A DNA stretch of 64,000 bases from Seleniivibrio sp. (GCF_021209385.1 NZ_JAJOIL010000026.1:1-64000), one strand, 5' to 3'; shown: positions 43,494 through 55,384, numbered from the stretch's first letter. The notes: generated by a model not told the origin, from the letters alone. Translations and numbers: made by a program.

Positions 43494-46492
43494 ATCTCTT
43501 TAAAATATTCCTCCATAAGCCCTGAAGAATTCTTATACTCTTCGATTATAAGCTTTGCCAGTTCGCTTCCCATGAATCTGTCTGAATTTTTCAGCATATC
43601 CTGCGCATCGCCGCAAAGCCTTGACAGTCGGAGACAACCCATTGACGCACTGCTGGATTTAAGCGAATGTACAGACATCAGCATAAGGTTGCTGTCCTTT
43701 ACCTGAACAGCCGAAATGACATCTTTGATATATTGTTCGCTGGTATGCAGATAGGTCGTAACAAACTCCTGAGTAAGAGCCGGATTACTCCCCAGCATGG
43801 AGAAAAGCTTATCGAATGTCGCCCTGTCAAAAGAAGCCGTATCCGCGTGCTTCCTCTTTTCCGGTTCTTTTCGCATCGGAATCAGAGGCGTTATCCACTT
43901 TCCGAGTTCTTCAACAGCCTCGTCCTCGTTGAATGGCTTGCTGATATATCCGTCCATTCCCGCGTTGATACACATCTCCCTGTCGCCCTGCATGGCGTTG
44001 GCGGTCATGGCTATTATAGGTACGCGGTGGGATTTTTTGGCACGTTCTATGTTACGTATGACTTCAGTAGCCTGATATCCGTCCATTACAGGCATCAGGC
44101 AATCCATAATAATAAGGTCGAACCCGCCGTTTGCCGCGGTATCCACAGCCTGTTTTCCATTATCAGTCATAACAAACTCACAACCCCATATCTTGAGATA
44201 TATTGAGATCACCTGACGGTTTATATCGTTATCCTCCGCCACAAGCACACGGTAGCCATTGAAAATATTATCATATGCGCTGCGTTTTTCCCTGCCTTTA
44301 CTTTCAGACCTGAACTCCAGCGCTTCAGATATGAGCCGTTCGTCATCCAGCGGCTTTGTCAGCACTGAAAACCGCATATAATCTATGTTCTCAAAAGGCA
44401 GAGACGAATCCATTCCCTTCTCCAGAAGGATATAACGCATACTGCCGGTATGAAATCCTCTGTGTTGCCCGTTCAGCTCCGTATTAAAAAACAGATCCGC
44501 ATCCGCTATTATGACAAATTCCGGCGTTTCGCGATTAACCGGATCTTTGAGATAAGACCCTTTATATAACGCTCCGCAGTCCACAAGACAGCTTATTATC
44601 CACTTTTCCAGTTCAATGTTGCCTATCATTGTCTGAAATGAGATTTCAGACAGATCGCGGCGGACGCTGATGATGTTGGAAGCTCTGTCCACAGGCTGGG
44701 TAAACCAGAAGGTACATCCGGCACCTTCATTGTTATAAAAACCTATTTCGCCGCCCAGCTCATCAACCACAGATTTGCAGATGGACAGCCCCAGACCTGT
44801 ACCGCCGTATTTTCCCGTTGAGATTCCCGCCTGTGAGAAAGGCCTGAAAAGCTCCGACGCCTTCTCCTCAGGAATACCGATGCCTGTGTCGCTGATACTG
44901 AACACTATTGAAGACGTGTCCGGCGAATAGCTGACCTTAAGAGCAATACTGCCGTTTTCCGTAAACTTAAGAGAGTTGCCTATAAGGTTCACAAGTATCT
45001 GCCCGAACCACATTCTGTCGGAGATGATACGTTCAGGCATGTTGTCTTCGTAATCAACTACCAATTCGAGTCCTTTGCCGTATGCACTTACTCCGAGCAT
45101 GCTGATTATGCCGCTCACCTCGTCGCGTATGCTGACGGGTTCCCTGCTGACATGCATTTTGCCAGCCTCTATCTTTGAAAAATCAAGAATGTTGTTGACT
45201 ATACCCAGAAGCATTATGCCGGATCTTTTAAGTATCTCCACCTGTCCGCGTATCTTTTCCGGTATATCCTGTTTAGTTATTATGTCGGAAATACCTATTA
45301 TTCCGTTCATGGGAGTGCGTATCTCGTGGCTCATATTCGCAAGGAATTCGCTCTTTGCCCTGTTGGCAAGTTCCGCCTCGACCTTTGCGGCAATAAGCTC
45401 ATTCGTCCGCTGGTCTATGATATCCATAAAAATCCGCGACCCGTATCTCCATGCCGCATAACCGCAAAGAACAACTATTACATATGCAGCTACGGCGTAG
45501 GTTATTATCATGTTGTTGTTCTTCCTGAATTTAGCATAAAGGGCAGTTATATCCTTCTTTATAACCACATAACCCACAGGTTCTTTCTTTTTATCCCGAA
45601 GGGTCACATAATCATAAAAAGGAAACGAACTGAGATAGTAAACCGTCCCGCCATCTTCTATGATGTGCGGACTGCTCTGTTTAAAAATATCAAGATTCTG
45701 ATTCTTCTCTATTTCGTCCTGAACAACACTTGTTGAGGCATCCTCCGCTATGTACCCGTTTATGGGCGACACTTCATTGAGCTTTTTAATATACTGATAC
45801 TGCCACATAGTATGTTCCAGCTTTTCCGTTGAAAGATAGACCGCCAGATCGGCGGACAGAGAGTTTTTCAGTGTTTTAAGTATGGTATCGAACGAAGAAC
45901 ATACCTCTATTGCGCCAATATGCACCGGCTCTTTCCCGTCTTCCGTATAAAAGAAAGGAACGACACCGCGTATGCCCGCCTCCACACGCCCAACCTCGAA
46001 CCCCATTTTTTTGCTTTTTGTGCTGTTCGCATCAACGATTGAAAAACGGACATGGTGCAGATCGTCACCGAAACTGCCCGGTTTGTGCATACGGAGAAAA
46101 GAAGTTGCCCCTTCCGGTAGAAAAAAATGTATCTGGGTAATACCGTAAACGCCGTGGAGCTGGTTCCATCCGTCTTTCAGATGGTCGTAAAGCTCTTCGC
46201 GTGATTTGCTCTCAAGCTCGGTGTCTCCGGACTGAACAGCTCTCACACCCTTATAAAAAAGTTCCTGGGTTGTACTGTCGGATGCTATGAAGGTGGCTAT
46301 CTCCTGCATGTATTTTGCAGAAAAGTCCAAACTTGAAGTAAACATTTGTTCAGCAGATATTGTCTCGTTTCCTATCTCTCTCAGCAATCCATCCTTAGAG
46401 GTGAAATAACTGAAATAAACAAATATCACGTCAATCAAAAACAGAAGAAAGAGACCTGCAAAAAGCCACTTCCCCGAGAAAGACCTGCGCAT
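43475..46492 (-). CDS. hybrid sensor histidine kinase (dCache, HisKA, HATPase, REC, HPt)
   Basis: A 1005-residue phosphorelay kinase. Order: membrane helix (about 8-28), periplasmic double-Cache-like sensor (about 35-325, with [19 protein letters not shown]), second helix (about 330-352), dimerisation domain with [13 protein letters not shown], ATPase domain with [27 protein letters not shown] and GTGLGLSIC, a degenerate receiver-like stretch, a full receiver with [10 protein letters not shown] and [13 protein letters not shown], and a C-terminal HPt domain ([13 protein letters not shown]). Phosphate should flow His-Asp-His to a separate regulator not seen here. The architecture resembles BarA/ArcB-type kinases. 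Confidence 0.9.
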   Translation of the reverse strand: MRRSFSGKWLFAGLFLLFLIDVIFVYFSYFTSKDGLLREIGNETISAEQMFTSSLDFSAKYMQEIATFIASDSTTQELFYKGVRAVQSGDTELESKSREELYDHLKDGWNQLHGVYGITQIHFFLPEGATSFLRMHKPGSFGDDLHHVRFSIVDANSTKSKKMGFEVGRVEAGIRGVVPFFYTEDGKEPVHIGAIEVCSSFDTILKTLKNSLSADLAVYLSTEKLEHTMWQYQYIKKLNEVSPINGYIAEDASTSVVQDEIEKNQNLDIFKQSSPHIIEDGGTVYYLSSFPFYDYVTLRDKKKEPVGYVVIKKDITALYAKFRKNNNMIITYAVAAYVIVVLCGYAAWRYGSRIFMDIIDQRTNELIAAKVEAELANRAKSEFLANMSHEIRTPMNGIIGISDIITKQDIPEKIRGQVEILKRSGIMLLGIVNNILDFSKIEAGKMHVSREPVSIRDEVSGIISMLGVSAYGKGLELVVDYEDNMPERIISDRMWFGQILVNLIGNSLKFTENGSIALKVSYSPDTSSIVFSISDTGIGIPEEKASELFRPFSQAGISTGKYGGTGLGLSICKSVVDELGGEIGFYNNEGAGCTFWFTQPVDRASNIISVRRDLSEISFQTMIGNIELEKWIISCLVDCGALYKGSYLKDPVNRETPEFVIIADADLFFNTELNGQHRGFHTGSMRYILLEKGMDSSLPFENIDYMRFSVLTKPLDDERLISEALEFRSESKGREKRSAYDNIFNGYRVLVAEDNDINRQVISIYLKIWGCEFVMTDNGKQAVDTAANGGFDLIIMDCLMPVMDGYQATEVIRNIERAKKSHRVPIIAMTANAMQGDREMCINAGMDGYISKPFNEDEAVEELGKWITPLIPMRKEPEKRKHADTASFDRATFDKLFSMLGSNPALTQEFVTTYLHTSEQYIKDVISAVQVKDSNLMLMSVHSLKSSSASMGCLRLSRLCGDAQDMLKNSDRFMGSELAKLIIEEYKNSSGLMEEYFKEIQDASS

Positions 46493-46614
46493 CGAATAAA
46501 CCTATATTTTAATAAATGTTAAATAATAAAACCACCGTATTAGGAAATTGTCAACCGCAAACCACCATAATAATGAGCAATTGTGAAAAAGGCACAATCA
46601 TGTCCGGAGGTTAA

Positions 46615-46851
46615 TCAGTCAACCATCGGATTGGACTGTTTCTGCGGTTTCACCTTTGTTTCTTTGCCAAAAATAAGGTATATTATTATCGCAAGAAAAT
46701 TGAACGCTATAACAGCGATTATCCAGACTATTTTTGTGGCGCCGTCTTTGAAATCAGAACGGATGATATCGACAATTGTCCATATAAAAAGTACTGCGGC
46801 AGCAAGTCCGAATATCATGAACGCGAGGGTTACGAGACCGAAACCTATCAT
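46615..46851 (-). CDS. small membrane protein with PLDc_N-like domain
   Basis: The 78-residue protein has two membrane helices (LVTLAFMIFGLAAAVLFIWT and IVWIIAVIAFNFLAIIIYLI) separated by IVDIIRSDFKDGATK, matching the phospholipase D N-terminal membrane module (PLDc_N) that also occurs as a stand-alone small protein. AGGAG precedes the ATG. Function of stand-alone members is unknown. Confidence 0.7.
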   Translation of the reverse strand: MIGFGLVTLAFMIFGLAAAVLFIWTIVDIIRSDFKDGATKIVWIIAVIAFNFLAIIIYLIFGKETKVKPQKQSNPMVD

Positions 46852-46942
46852 CGGTTTTCTCCTGTTTTTTAGTCATTATAAATTATTTTTCTTAATTATC
46901 AATGCAAATAAGATTCGTTACAAAAATACACAAACTTATGTA

Positions 46943-46971
46943 TTGACTAAATGACCGTTCGGTCATATTGT
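46943..46971 (+). promoter_or_regulatory. promoter with embedded TetR-type operator
   Basis: TTGACT (46943-46948) and TATTGT (46966-46971) are spaced by 17 bases. The 16-bp perfect palindrome ATGACCGTTCGGTCAT (46951-46966) fills the spacer. This is the typical form of a TetR-family operator, and repressor binding there would block polymerase. It precedes the tetR-efflux operon, so autoregulation is expected. Confidence 0.75.
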
Positions 46972-47041
46972 TGACCAATTATAACCCAAACATTTGTTTA
47001 ACGGAGAAAACGTGAATACCATTCAAAGAAAAAAAAGATAG

Positions 47042-47599
47042 ATGGACGAGATGATGAAGAGGGAGATAGTCACTGCCGTGCTTTCTCTCATCGACAAAGA
47101 CGCGCCCATTACTATGGAAGTGGTGGCAAAACACTCCGGAGTGGCAAAGGGAACCCTTTACAATTATTTTGCCAATAAGGAGGAGCTTTTCCATTATGTT
47201 CATAATGAGTTCATAGGACCCTTCACAGAGGAAAAAAGACGTATATTCAAAGAGGACAGAGACCCCATGGACAATCTCTGCGATTTTCTGGATTACACCT
47301 TTAAATCTTTTGACCGTGTAAGTAAATATTTCATGTTTATGCAGAAATATCGCACGGTGGAGGAAGATATCATTGAGAAGAACGAGATAATAATTACCCC
47401 CCTTGCAAATGCCATAAAAAAAGGTATCGAAAACGGGCAGATAGTTGACGCCGATCCGATCGTTCTTGCGGAAATGATATGGGGAACTATTATAGGTACT
47501 TTCAGGTCTGTAATGTGTCAGGGTATAGAAAACTATGACATGGAAAAGAAGAAAGAGGACGTTATCAGGCTGCTCAAAAGGCTCCTGATTGTAGAATAA
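47042..47599 (+). CDS. TetR family repressor of the RND efflux operon
   Basis: The 185-residue protein has a TetR DNA-binding domain with MEVVAKHSGVAKGTLYNYFANKEEL (helix-turn-helix; recognition part SGVAKGTLYNYF) and a helical ligand-binding C-terminal domain. The ATG at 47042 has no good ribosome site. In frame upstream lies GTG at 47012 with GGAG, reading VNTIQRKKR and then TAG directly before the ATG; the peptide looks like a normal TetR N-terminal arm. So either a nonsense change shortened the arm or a leader peptide couples reinitiation. First gene before the efflux genes. Confidence 0.85.
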   Translation: MDEMMKREIVTAVLSLIDKDAPITMEVVAKHSGVAKGTLYNYFANKEELFHYVHNEFIGPFTEEKRRIFKEDRDPMDNLCDFLDYTFKSFDRVSKYFMFMQKYRTVEEDIIEKNEIIITPLANAIKKGIENGQIVDADPIVLAEMIWGTIIGTFRSVMCQGIENYDMEKKKEDVIRLLKRLLIVE

Positions 47600-47622
47600 A
47601 TCTGATTTTTGAGGAAAAAGCG

Positions 47623-48750
47623 ATGAAAAACAAGGTATTATTCGCCGTTGCCGCATTAGCTATCGTTGTTATTGCCGCTGCGTACTGGATGACAAAAAAA
47701 CCTGCCGTACAGCAGGGTCAGGCAGGAGCAATGCCTCCGACAGAAATAAGCGTTGTAACGGCAACACCCGAAACAGTCGCCGTGAGCAAAGAGCTTCCGG
47801 GAAGGACCTCTGCATACCGCGTTGCGCAGATACGCCCGCAGGTATCAGGAATCATAATCAAAAGACTGTTCACAGAAGGGGGCAATGTTAAAGAGGGACA
47901 ACAGCTTTATCAGATAGACCCCGCACCCTATCAGGCAGCTTATGACAGTGCCGTTGCGGCTCTGCAGAAAGCGGAAGCTAATATCATGTCTGTTCAGGCA
48001 AAAGCGGAAAGATATGCGGAACTCGTTAAAGCGGGTGCCGTAAGCAAACAGGACTATGACGACGCCGCAGCGTCTCTGGCTCAGGCAAAGGCTGAAATAG
48101 CCGTTGCAAAGGCAGCCGTTACACAGGCGCAGATAGATCTTAAATATACAAAAGTGCTTTCACCCGTTTCAGGACGCATCGGTAAATCGTCCGTTACGGA
48201 GGGCGCTCTTGTGACAGCCAATCAGGAAACCGCGCTGGCAACCGTTCAGCAGCTCGACAGAGTGTATGTCGACCTTACGCAGTCTGCGGAAGAAGTCATG
48301 AACCTTAAAAACACAATGGGAAGCAAACCTCCCGTTGAGCTGATATTTGAAAACGGACAGTCGTTCAAGCTTCTGGGTCACCTCCAGTTTTCCGACGTTA
48401 CGGTTGACGAAACCACAGGAATGGTTCAGCTTCGCGCTATATTCGACAACCCCGATATGGAAATTCTCCCCGGGCTTTTCGTACGCGCAAAACTTGCACA
48501 GTCAAAGGTTGAGAACGCTATCCTCATACCTCAGCAGGCAGTTGTAAGAAATGCCGACGGCAGCACAATCGTTTTCAAGGTTGACAAGAACGGCGTAGTG
48601 AATCCCGCACCTGTTAAGGTTTCATCGGTTGTCGGCGACAAATGGCTTGTCGACAGCGGTGTCGCGGCTGGAGAAGTTGTAATGGTGGAAGGACTGATGA
48701 AAGTTCAGGCCGGAGCAACCGTTAAAACCGTTCCCTATGTAAAGAAGTAA
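47623..48750 (+). CDS. RND efflux periplasmic adaptor (AcrA/MexA type)
   Basis: Membrane-fusion protein linking the inner-membrane pump to the outer-membrane channel. The 375-residue product has an N-terminal helix (LFAVAALAIVVIAAAYWM), which lacks a clear lipobox, a lipoyl/coiled-coil hairpin (about 95-175, rich in alanine), and beta-barrel segments with VDLTQSAEEVM. Good AGGAAAAAG site. Twelve bases before the pump gene. Confidence 0.9.
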   Translation: MKNKVLFAVAALAIVVIAAAYWMTKKPAVQQGQAGAMPPTEISVVTATPETVAVSKELPGRTSAYRVAQIRPQVSGIIIKRLFTEGGNVKEGQQLYQIDPAPYQAAYDSAVAALQKAEANIMSVQAKAERYAELVKAGAVSKQDYDDAAASLAQAKAEIAVAKAAVTQAQIDLKYTKVLSPVSGRIGKSSVTEGALVTANQETALATVQQLDRVYVDLTQSAEEVMNLKNTMGSKPPVELIFENGQSFKLLGHLQFSDVTVDETTGMVQLRAIFDNPDMEILPGLFVRAKLAQSKVENAILIPQQAVVRNADGSTIVFKVDKNGVVNPAPVKVSSVVGDKWLVDSGVAAGEVVMVEGLMKVQAGATVKTVPYVKK

Positions 48751-48761
48751 GGATTAAATAG

Positions 48762-51700
48762 ATGTCAAGATTCTTCATAGACCGCCCAGTCTTTGCATGG
48801 GTGATAGCCATAATAATTATGCTTGGGGGTATTCTGGCTATTGAAACGCTGCCCATTGAGCAGTATCCCCGCATAGCCCCGCCTTCTGTCGAGATACGCG
48901 CCTATTATCCCGGTGCATCAGCAGAGGCATTGGAAAACAGTGTCACTCAGGTCATAGAGCAGAAACTCACAGGTATCGACTATCTGCGATATTTCTCCTC
49001 TGCCAGCGACTCCTCAGGTAACGTTACCATAACACTTACTTTCGAGCCGGAGGCAGACCCCGACATCGCGCAGGTTCAGGTACAGAATAAACTGCAAAGC
49101 GCCATGTCAACCCTTCCGCAGGAAGTTCAGGAACAGGGTGTAACTGTTGCCAAGTCATCAAAAGGCTTCCTTCTGGTGGCAGGCTTCTATTCCAAAGACG
49201 GAAAGACTGACCAGAACGCCATCGGTGACTACCTGAACTCTAAGGTTGTGGATCCCATAAGCCGTGTTTCAGGAGTAGGAACCGTTACTGTTTTCGGTCA
49301 GCCATACGCAATGCGTATCTGGCTGGATCCGAGCAAGCTGAACAACTATAAACTGTCAGTATCTGAAATATCATCAGCCATTGAGGCGCAGAACGCGGAC
49401 GTTTCCGCCGGTCAGCTCGGCGGTACTCCCTCTGTTAAAGGTCAGCAGCTTAACGCTACCGTAACCGCTCAGTCCAAACTGAAGACAGTTGAGGATTTTG
49501 AAAAAATTCTTGTTAAGGTCAATACCGACGGTTCCCAGGTTCGTCTTAAAGACGTTGCAAGAGTTGAACTCGGCGTACAAAGCTACGACTTTGTGACAAA
49601 ATATAAGGGCATGCCAGCCACAGGTATGGCGGTGAGCCTTGCCACCGGAGCAAACGCCCTTGAAACAGCCAGACTTGTTAAAGCTAAAATAAACGAGCTT
49701 TCAGCCTTCATGCCCGAAGGGCTTGAAGTTGTCTATCCATACGACTCAACACCTTTCGTTGAGCTTTCCATTCACGAGGTTGTAAAGACACTGATAGAAG
49801 CCATCATTCTGGTGTTCTTCGTAATGTTCCTGTTCCTTCAGAACTTCAGGGCGACCCTGATACCTACGATCGCGGTTCCCGTCGTTCTTCTGGGTACGTT
49901 TGCCGTACTTTCCATATGCGGTTTCACCATAAACACCCTTACTATGTTTGCTATGGTACTTGCCATCGGTCTGCTGGTGGACGACGCCATTGTCGTTGTT
50001 GAGAACGTTGAACGTATCATGAGTGAAGAAGGGCTGAGTCCAAGGGATGCCACACGCAAATCAATGGATCAGATCACTTCCGCACTTATCGGTATCGCTC
50101 TGGTTCTTTCAGCAGTGTTCGTTCCTATGGCATTCTTTGCAGGTTCTACAGGAGCGATCTACCGCCAGTTTTCAATCACCATTGTTTCAGCGATGGCTCT
50201 GTCGGTGCTGATAGCGCTTATACTGACTCCGGCACTCTGTGCGACAATGCTGAAACCTGTTGAAAAAGGACACAAGGAACACATGACGGGCTTCTTCGGC
50301 TGGTTCAACAGAATGTTCAACGCAAGCCGTGATATGTACGAAACAAGCGTAGGCTACGTTGCCGGAAAGGTCGGACGTTTCCTTATCCTTTACGGTCTCA
50401 TCATAGGCGGTCTGGTCTATCTGTTCATGCATATTCCCACATCTTTCCTCCCCGACGAGGATCAGGGTGTCGTATTCATACAGATTTCAACACCTCCCGG
50501 ATCGACACAGGAAAGAACAAGGGAAACAATGAAAAAAGTCGAAGACTACTTCATGACTGCGGAAAAAGATAACGTTGAAGCCGTTTTTACAATTGTAGGT
50601 TTCAGCTTTGCCGGAAGCGGACAGAACTCAGGATTTGGTTTTGTGAGGTTAAAAGACTGGTCTGAAAGAAAAAGACCCGACCAGAAAGCTGCAGCAATAG
50701 CTCAACGTGCAATGGGAGCGCTTTATCCCATAAAAGATGCGATGGTATTCGCATTCTTCCCACCCCCAATCATCGAGCTTGGAAACGCAACCGGTTTCGA
50801 TATGCAGCTTGTTGACAGAGCAAACCTCGGACACGAAACACTTATGAACGCCAGAAACCAGATGCTTGGAATGGCTTCACAGGAGAAAAGACTTGTGGGC
50901 GTGCGTCCCAACGGTCTGTCCGACGTTCCTATGTATAAAGTGGACATAGACCATGAAAAAGCGTCAGCACTCGGTCTTTCCATAGCAGACATCAACAGTA
51001 CGCTCCAGTCGGCATGGGGTTCGTCATACATAAACGACTTCCTCCATGAAGGGCGTATCAAAAAGGTATACATACAGGGTAACGCAGACTCCCGTATGGT
51101 ACCGGACGACATAAGCAAATGGTTCATCAAGAACAACAAGGGACAGATGGTTCCTTTCTCATCCTTTGCCACAGCGCACTGGACATACGGCTCGCCCAAG
51201 CTGGAAAGGTACAACGGTATCTCATCACAGCAGATAATGGGTCAGGCTGCTCCCGGCGTAAGCTCCGGCGAGGCAATGAAGATTATGGAGGAATTTGCGC
51301 AGAAACTCCCCAAAGGCATAGGTTTCGAATGGTCGGGTCTCTCATATGAAGAAATTCAGGCGGGTTCACAGACCATGCTTCTCTACTCTCTGTCGCTCCT
51401 GATAGTTTTCCTCTGTCTTGCGGCGCTTTATGAGAGCTGGGCGGTGCCTTTCGCGGTAATTCTTATCGTTCCTATGGGTATTTTCGGTACGGTTGCTGCG
51501 ACAAAATTCTTCGGAATGTCAAACGACGTATACTTTCAGGTGGGTATGCTTACGACTATCGGTCTTGCGGCGAAGAACGCAATTCTTATCGTTGAATTCG
51601 CAAGTGAACTTTACGACCACGGAATGGAGCTTATTGAGGCGGCAATGCACGCATCAAAAATGAGGCTGCGTCCCATCGTAATGACGTCACTGGCGTTTAT

Positions 51701-51893
51701 CCTCGGTGTTACACCCCTTGCCATTTCAAACGGCGCCGGCTCAGCGAGCCAGAACGCCATCGGTATCGGTGTTATCGGCGGTATGATAGCGGCGACATTC
51801 CTCGCAATGATATTCGTGCCCATGTTCTTCATTATGATCAGAGGAAAATTCGGCAGAAAGATCATACGCAGGGAGATTGACAATGTTAAATAA
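48762..51893 (+). CDS. RND multidrug efflux pump (AcrB/MexB type, HAE1)
   Basis: A 1043-residue proton-driven exporter. It shows the N-terminal [19 protein letters not shown], proton-relay aspartates in [18 protein letters not shown] (TM4), the lysine in [13 protein letters not shown] (TM10), and the two large periplasmic porter domains. Length is the HAE1 norm. Substrates cannot be read from the sequence. Confidence 0.94.
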   Translation: MSRFFIDRPVFAWVIAIIIMLGGILAIETLPIEQYPRIAPPSVEIRAYYPGASAEALENSVTQVIEQKLTGIDYLRYFSSASDSSGNVTITLTFEPEADPDIAQVQVQNKLQSAMSTLPQEVQEQGVTVAKSSKGFLLVAGFYSKDGKTDQNAIGDYLNSKVVDPISRVSGVGTVTVFGQPYAMRIWLDPSKLNNYKLSVSEISSAIEAQNADVSAGQLGGTPSVKGQQLNATVTAQSKLKTVEDFEKILVKVNTDGSQVRLKDVARVELGVQSYDFVTKYKGMPATGMAVSLATGANALETARLVKAKINELSAFMPEGLEVVYPYDSTPFVELSIHEVVKTLIEAIILVFFVMFLFLQNFRATLIPTIAVPVVLLGTFAVLSICGFTINTLTMFAMVLAIGLLVDDAIVVVENVERIMSEEGLSPRDATRKSMDQITSALIGIALVLSAVFVPMAFFAGSTGAIYRQFSITIVSAMALSVLIALILTPALCATMLKPVEKGHKEHMTGFFGWFNRMFNASRDMYETSVGYVAGKVGRFLILYGLIIGGLVYLFMHIPTSFLPDEDQGVVFIQISTPPGSTQERTRETMKKVEDYFMTAEKDNVEAVFTIVGFSFAGSGQNSGFGFVRLKDWSERKRPDQKAAAIAQRAMGALYPIKDAMVFAFFPPPIIELGNATGFDMQLVDRANLGHETLMNARNQMLGMASQEKRLVGVRPNGLSDVPMYKVDIDHEKASALGLSIADINSTLQSAWGSSYINDFLHEGRIKKVYIQGNADSRMVPDDISKWFIKNNKGQMVPFSSFATAHWTYGSPKLERYNGISSQQIMGQAAPGVSSGEAMKIMEEFAQKLPKGIGFEWSGLSYEEIQAGSQTMLLYSLSLLIVFLCLAALYESWAVPFAVILIVPMGIFGTVAATKFFGMSNDVYFQVGMLTTIGLAAKNAILIVEFASELYDHGMELIEAAMHASKMRLRPIVMTSLAFILGVTPLAISNGAGSASQNAIGIGVIGGMIAATFLAMIFVPMFFIMIRGKFGRKIIRREIDNVK

Positions 51894-53277
51894 AATCGTA
51901 ATAACTGCGGCGGCGGTCACCCTCATGGCAGGGTGCGCCACCATGGCTCCGGATTACAAACGCCCCGACATGCCTGTAACAAACCAGTGGGGCGACACAA
52001 AGACAGAGGTTTCTGAGAAAAAAACTTCTGACATAGCATGGAAGGAGTATTTCCGCTCAGAAAACATGCAGAAGGTAATACAGACAGCTCTGGACAACAA
52101 CAGAGACCTTCGCATTGCCGCTTTGAATATTGAGAAGGCAAGAGCAACATACAGAATACAGAAAGCCGACCTTCTTCCGTCTGTAAACCTTACGGGCGAA
52201 GGTTCGAGAACCGCTGTACCTGAAAACGCAAGCTCTACCGGACGGTCTGTCACAAGCTCGTCGTTCTCTGCGAATGTGAACACCTCTTACGAGATAGACT
52301 TCTTCGGCAAAGTCAGAAGCCTTAACGAAGCGGCTCTGCGTCAGTACATGGCGACAGAAGAAGCAAGAACTGCTGCGCAGACATCGCTCATTGCTGAAAC
52401 AGCCAACGCTTACATAACCTATCTGGCAGATTCCAGAATGCTGGAGATATCCAAAGACACTCTTAAAGCTACTCAGGATTCATATTCACTTGTAAAAAGA
52501 GGATATGACGCGGGTGTGCGCACAGAGCTTGACCTTGTACAGGCTGTATCTTCCGTTGAGGCGGCAAAAGCTTCCATCCAGCAATACACAAGGGCAAAAG
52601 AGCAGGATAAGAACGCTCTGGTACTCCTTACTGGTGCGGACATAGATGATTCTCTTCTGCAGGAGGATATCGACAACGTTGAGCTAATCAAAGAACTTCC
52701 TGTGGGGATGCCTTCCGAAGTTCTGCTGAGCAGACCTGACGTGCGCCAGAGCGAACAGAACCTCATATCGTATAACGCCAACATAGGAGCGGCAAGAGCG
52801 GCATTCTTCCCCTCTGTCTCCCTTACTGGCTATTTCGGTGTGGCAAGCGGCGAGCTTGGCGACCTGTTCTCTTCCGGTTCAACCTTTGCATGGAGCTTCG
52901 CTCCGAAAATAGACCTGCCCATCTTTGATGCAGGCAGAAACAAGGTGAATCTGGAAAACGCCAACAACAACCAAAAAATTGCAGCGGCAGAATACGAACA
53001 GGCAATCCAGACGGCTTTCAGAGAAGTAATGGATGGACTTTCCGCCAAAGCAACATACGGAAAGCAGTTCGATGCGCAAAAAGCTCAGACGGCAGCATCA
53101 AAACGTTCATACGAACTTTCGCTTCTGCGCTATGAAAAGGGCGTGGACAGCTACCTGGCTGTACTTGAAGCACAACAGTCACTGTTCAATGCACAGATAG
53201 CGCTTGTATCTGTGAAGGAGGCTGACATCACCAGCCAGATAAACCTTTACAAAGCGCTTGGCGGCGGACAGAAATAA
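51883..53277 (+). CDS. outer-membrane efflux lipoprotein (OprM/NodT type)
   Basis: TolC-like outer-membrane channel. Signal peptide with lipobox LMAGC ([18 protein letters not shown]), then two OEP repeats of about 190 residues with the typical [16 protein letters not shown] and [17 protein letters not shown]. The ATG at 51883 has GGGAG upstream; TTG at 51877 is an alternative. Overlaps the pump gene by 11 bases, completing a tripartite system. Confidence 0.92.
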   Translation: MLNKIVITAAAVTLMAGCATMAPDYKRPDMPVTNQWGDTKTEVSEKKTSDIAWKEYFRSENMQKVIQTALDNNRDLRIAALNIEKARATYRIQKADLLPSVNLTGEGSRTAVPENASSTGRSVTSSSFSANVNTSYEIDFFGKVRSLNEAALRQYMATEEARTAAQTSLIAETANAYITYLADSRMLEISKDTLKATQDSYSLVKRGYDAGVRTELDLVQAVSSVEAAKASIQQYTRAKEQDKNALVLLTGADIDDSLLQEDIDNVELIKELPVGMPSEVLLSRPDVRQSEQNLISYNANIGAARAAFFPSVSLTGYFGVASGELGDLFSSGSTFAWSFAPKIDLPIFDAGRNKVNLENANNNQKIAAAEYEQAIQTAFREVMDGLSAKATYGKQFDAQKAQTAASKRSYELSLLRYEKGVDSYLAVLEAQQSLFNAQIALVSVKEADITSQINLYKALGGGQK

Positions 53278-53283
53278 TACTCA

Positions 53284-53338
53284 ATAAAATCCACCCTTAT
53301 CCCCCTTTAATAAAGGGGGATTCAGGGGGATTTACATT
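53284..53338. repeat. family A inverted repeat copy
   Basis: AAAATCCACCCTTAT, hairpin CCCCCTTTAA-TAAAGGGGG (53301-53319), then GGGGGATTTACATTT. This short copy reuses the same motifs as the copies near 30,900 and 33,090, in an alternative arrangement. It lies right after the efflux operon and could end transcription. Confidence 0.7.
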
Positions 53339-53419
53339 TTCATTGCCTGATTTGTAAAAAGAATCTTCCATTTTCACCACCCACTTTGCTATCATCTTTA
53401 AAAACCTTGAAGGAAAAAT

Positions 53420-55286
53420 ATGAACCTCGTATCTGTAGATTCAGTATCTAAAACAATGGGGGATAAAACCCTTTTCACAAATATCTCCTTCGGAATTGAG
53501 GAAGGACAGAAGACCGCGCTGATAGGCATAAACGGATGCGGCAAATCCACCCTTCTGAAAATGATGGCAAAGGACGAACAGCCTGACAGCGGAACCATCT
53601 CATGGAACAGGCAGTGCAGAATAAACTACCTGCCACAGCTGCCGCAGTTTGAACAGGGCGACACTATCCTCGACCACATATTCAGAAGCGACAGTACCCT
53701 GGTCAACCTGATGAAAGAGTATGAAAGTCTCTGCACAAATCCGCAGGACAGCGACGACTACAGAAAGCGCCTTGACGACGCTATAGGCGAGCTGAACAGG
53801 CTGAACGCATGGGCGTATGAATCGGAGATAAAATCCATCCTCGGTGAACTGGGTATAAACGATCTTGCCATGCAGATGGCAAACCTTTCCGGCGGTATGC
53901 TGAAGAAGGTTGCACTGGCACAGGCACTTATTGACGAAGGCAACCTGCTGGTTCTGGACGAACCGACCAACCACCTTGACATCGAAACGGTTCAATGGCT
54001 CCAGACGTTTCTCAAACGCACGACAAAATCCATACTGATGGTCACTCACGACAGATACTTCCTTGACGAAATATGTAATAATATAATTGAGATAGACAGA
54101 GGAACCATATATACATTTTCCGGCAATTACTCCTATTACCTTGAAAAAAAGACCGAGATGGAACACTCAGCCGCGCGCGAAGAGGACAGGATACAGAACA
54201 TCCTGCGCAACGAGCTAAAATGGCTGCGCAGAGGAGCAAAGGCTCGCTCCACAAAGCAGAAGGCACGCATTGACCGCATAAGCGACATGCAGAACCGCGA
54301 GGTCGTGAAACGCCCCGAAGCTCTTGAACTTGAAATAAGCGGGCGCAGACTTGGCGGAGTTATCCTTGAGATAAAGGACATCGAAAAGAGCTACGACGGC
54401 AGACGCATAATCAACCCCGTCTCATATGTTTTCGGTCATAAAGAAAAACTCGGCATTGTAGGTCCCAACGGAGCGGGAAAAAGTACCTTTCTGCGCATCA
54501 TCACCGGACAGGAAGAACCGGACAAAGGCGAGATAACTGTCGGGGTGAACACGGTCTTTGCTGTATTCGACCAGCACAGCCGGGAGCTTGACCCGGAAAA
54601 ACGTATAATAGACATTGTGCGCGACGTTAAGGAGAATATTCTGCTGCCAAACGGAAAAAGCATAAGTGCGGGACAGATGCTTGAAAAATTCATTTTTCCC
54701 TCGCAGATGCACAGTACGCCTGTAAAAAAACTGTCAGGCGGCGAAAAACGCCGTCTGCATCTTGTCATAATCCTGATGCAGAACCCCAATTTCCTGATTC
54801 TGGACGAACCCACAAACGATCTGGACATCAAAACCCTTTCCGTTCTTGAAGATTTTCTGGCGGAATTTGACGGCTGTATAGCTGTGGTCTCCCACGACAG
54901 ATGCTTCATGGACAGAGTGACCGATAAACTGATGGTCTTCGACGGTCAGGGCAATATCGACATGTTTTACGGCAGTTTCACCGAATTCATGGAAGCAAAA
55001 GCACAGGAAAAACAGGAAAAAGAACCGAAAAAGCAGGCAGAAGCTCCGCAAAAGCAAAAATCGCCAAAAAAAACTCACCTATGCAGAGAAAAAAGAATTC
55101 GAGACCATCGAATCGGACATTGAAGAGCTTGAAAAACGCAGAGATTCTGCCGCAGAAGAGCTTAACGGTGGAAAAGCTGATTATTCCAGACTTGCAGAAC
55201 TGCAAAAAGTTGTAGATGAACTTGATATCCAGATTCTTGAAAAGTATGAACGCTGGGAATACCTTACTGCACAAAACGAAGGCTAG
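53420..55286 (+). pseudogene. ABC-F family ATPase, frameshifted near the C-terminus
   Basis: Duplicated ABC ATPase without membrane domains, acting on ribosomes or DNA in its family (Uup/EttA/YdiF group). The main frame has Walker A GINGCGKSTLL and GPNGAGKSTFL, signatures LSGGMLKKVALAQ and LSGGEKRRLHL, Walker B LLVLDEPTNHLDI and LILDEPTNDLDI, and an interdomain linker. After KSPKK a run of eight A's (55066-55073) shifts the frame to a stop at 55123; with seven A's it continues LTYAEKKEFETIESDIEELE, a Uup-like C-terminal coiled coil, to a TAG at 55284-55286. Both ATPase cassettes are intact, so the protein may still work if the shift is real. Confidence 0.88.
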
Positions 55287-55324
55287 AACAGCGTATATTA
55301 CTTATATAAAATAAAAAATCTCTA

Positions 55325-55352
55325 TTGCACATTATATTTTCGAGTGTATAAA
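55325..55352 (+). promoter_or_regulatory. sigma-70-like promoter of the motAB pair
   Basis: TTGCAC (55325-55330), 16-base spacer, TATAAA (55347-55352), 32 bases before the ATG at 55385. No flagellar (sigma-28 or sigma-54) element was noticed here. Confidence 0.5.
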
Positions 55353-55384
55353 TATCTCATAATCTCAATTGAGGTCATTTAAAG

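Noticed and set aside
46979-47656. 225-residue minus-strand frame over the tetR gene
   Set aside because: Antisense shadow; the plus strand has a clear TetR domain and operator.
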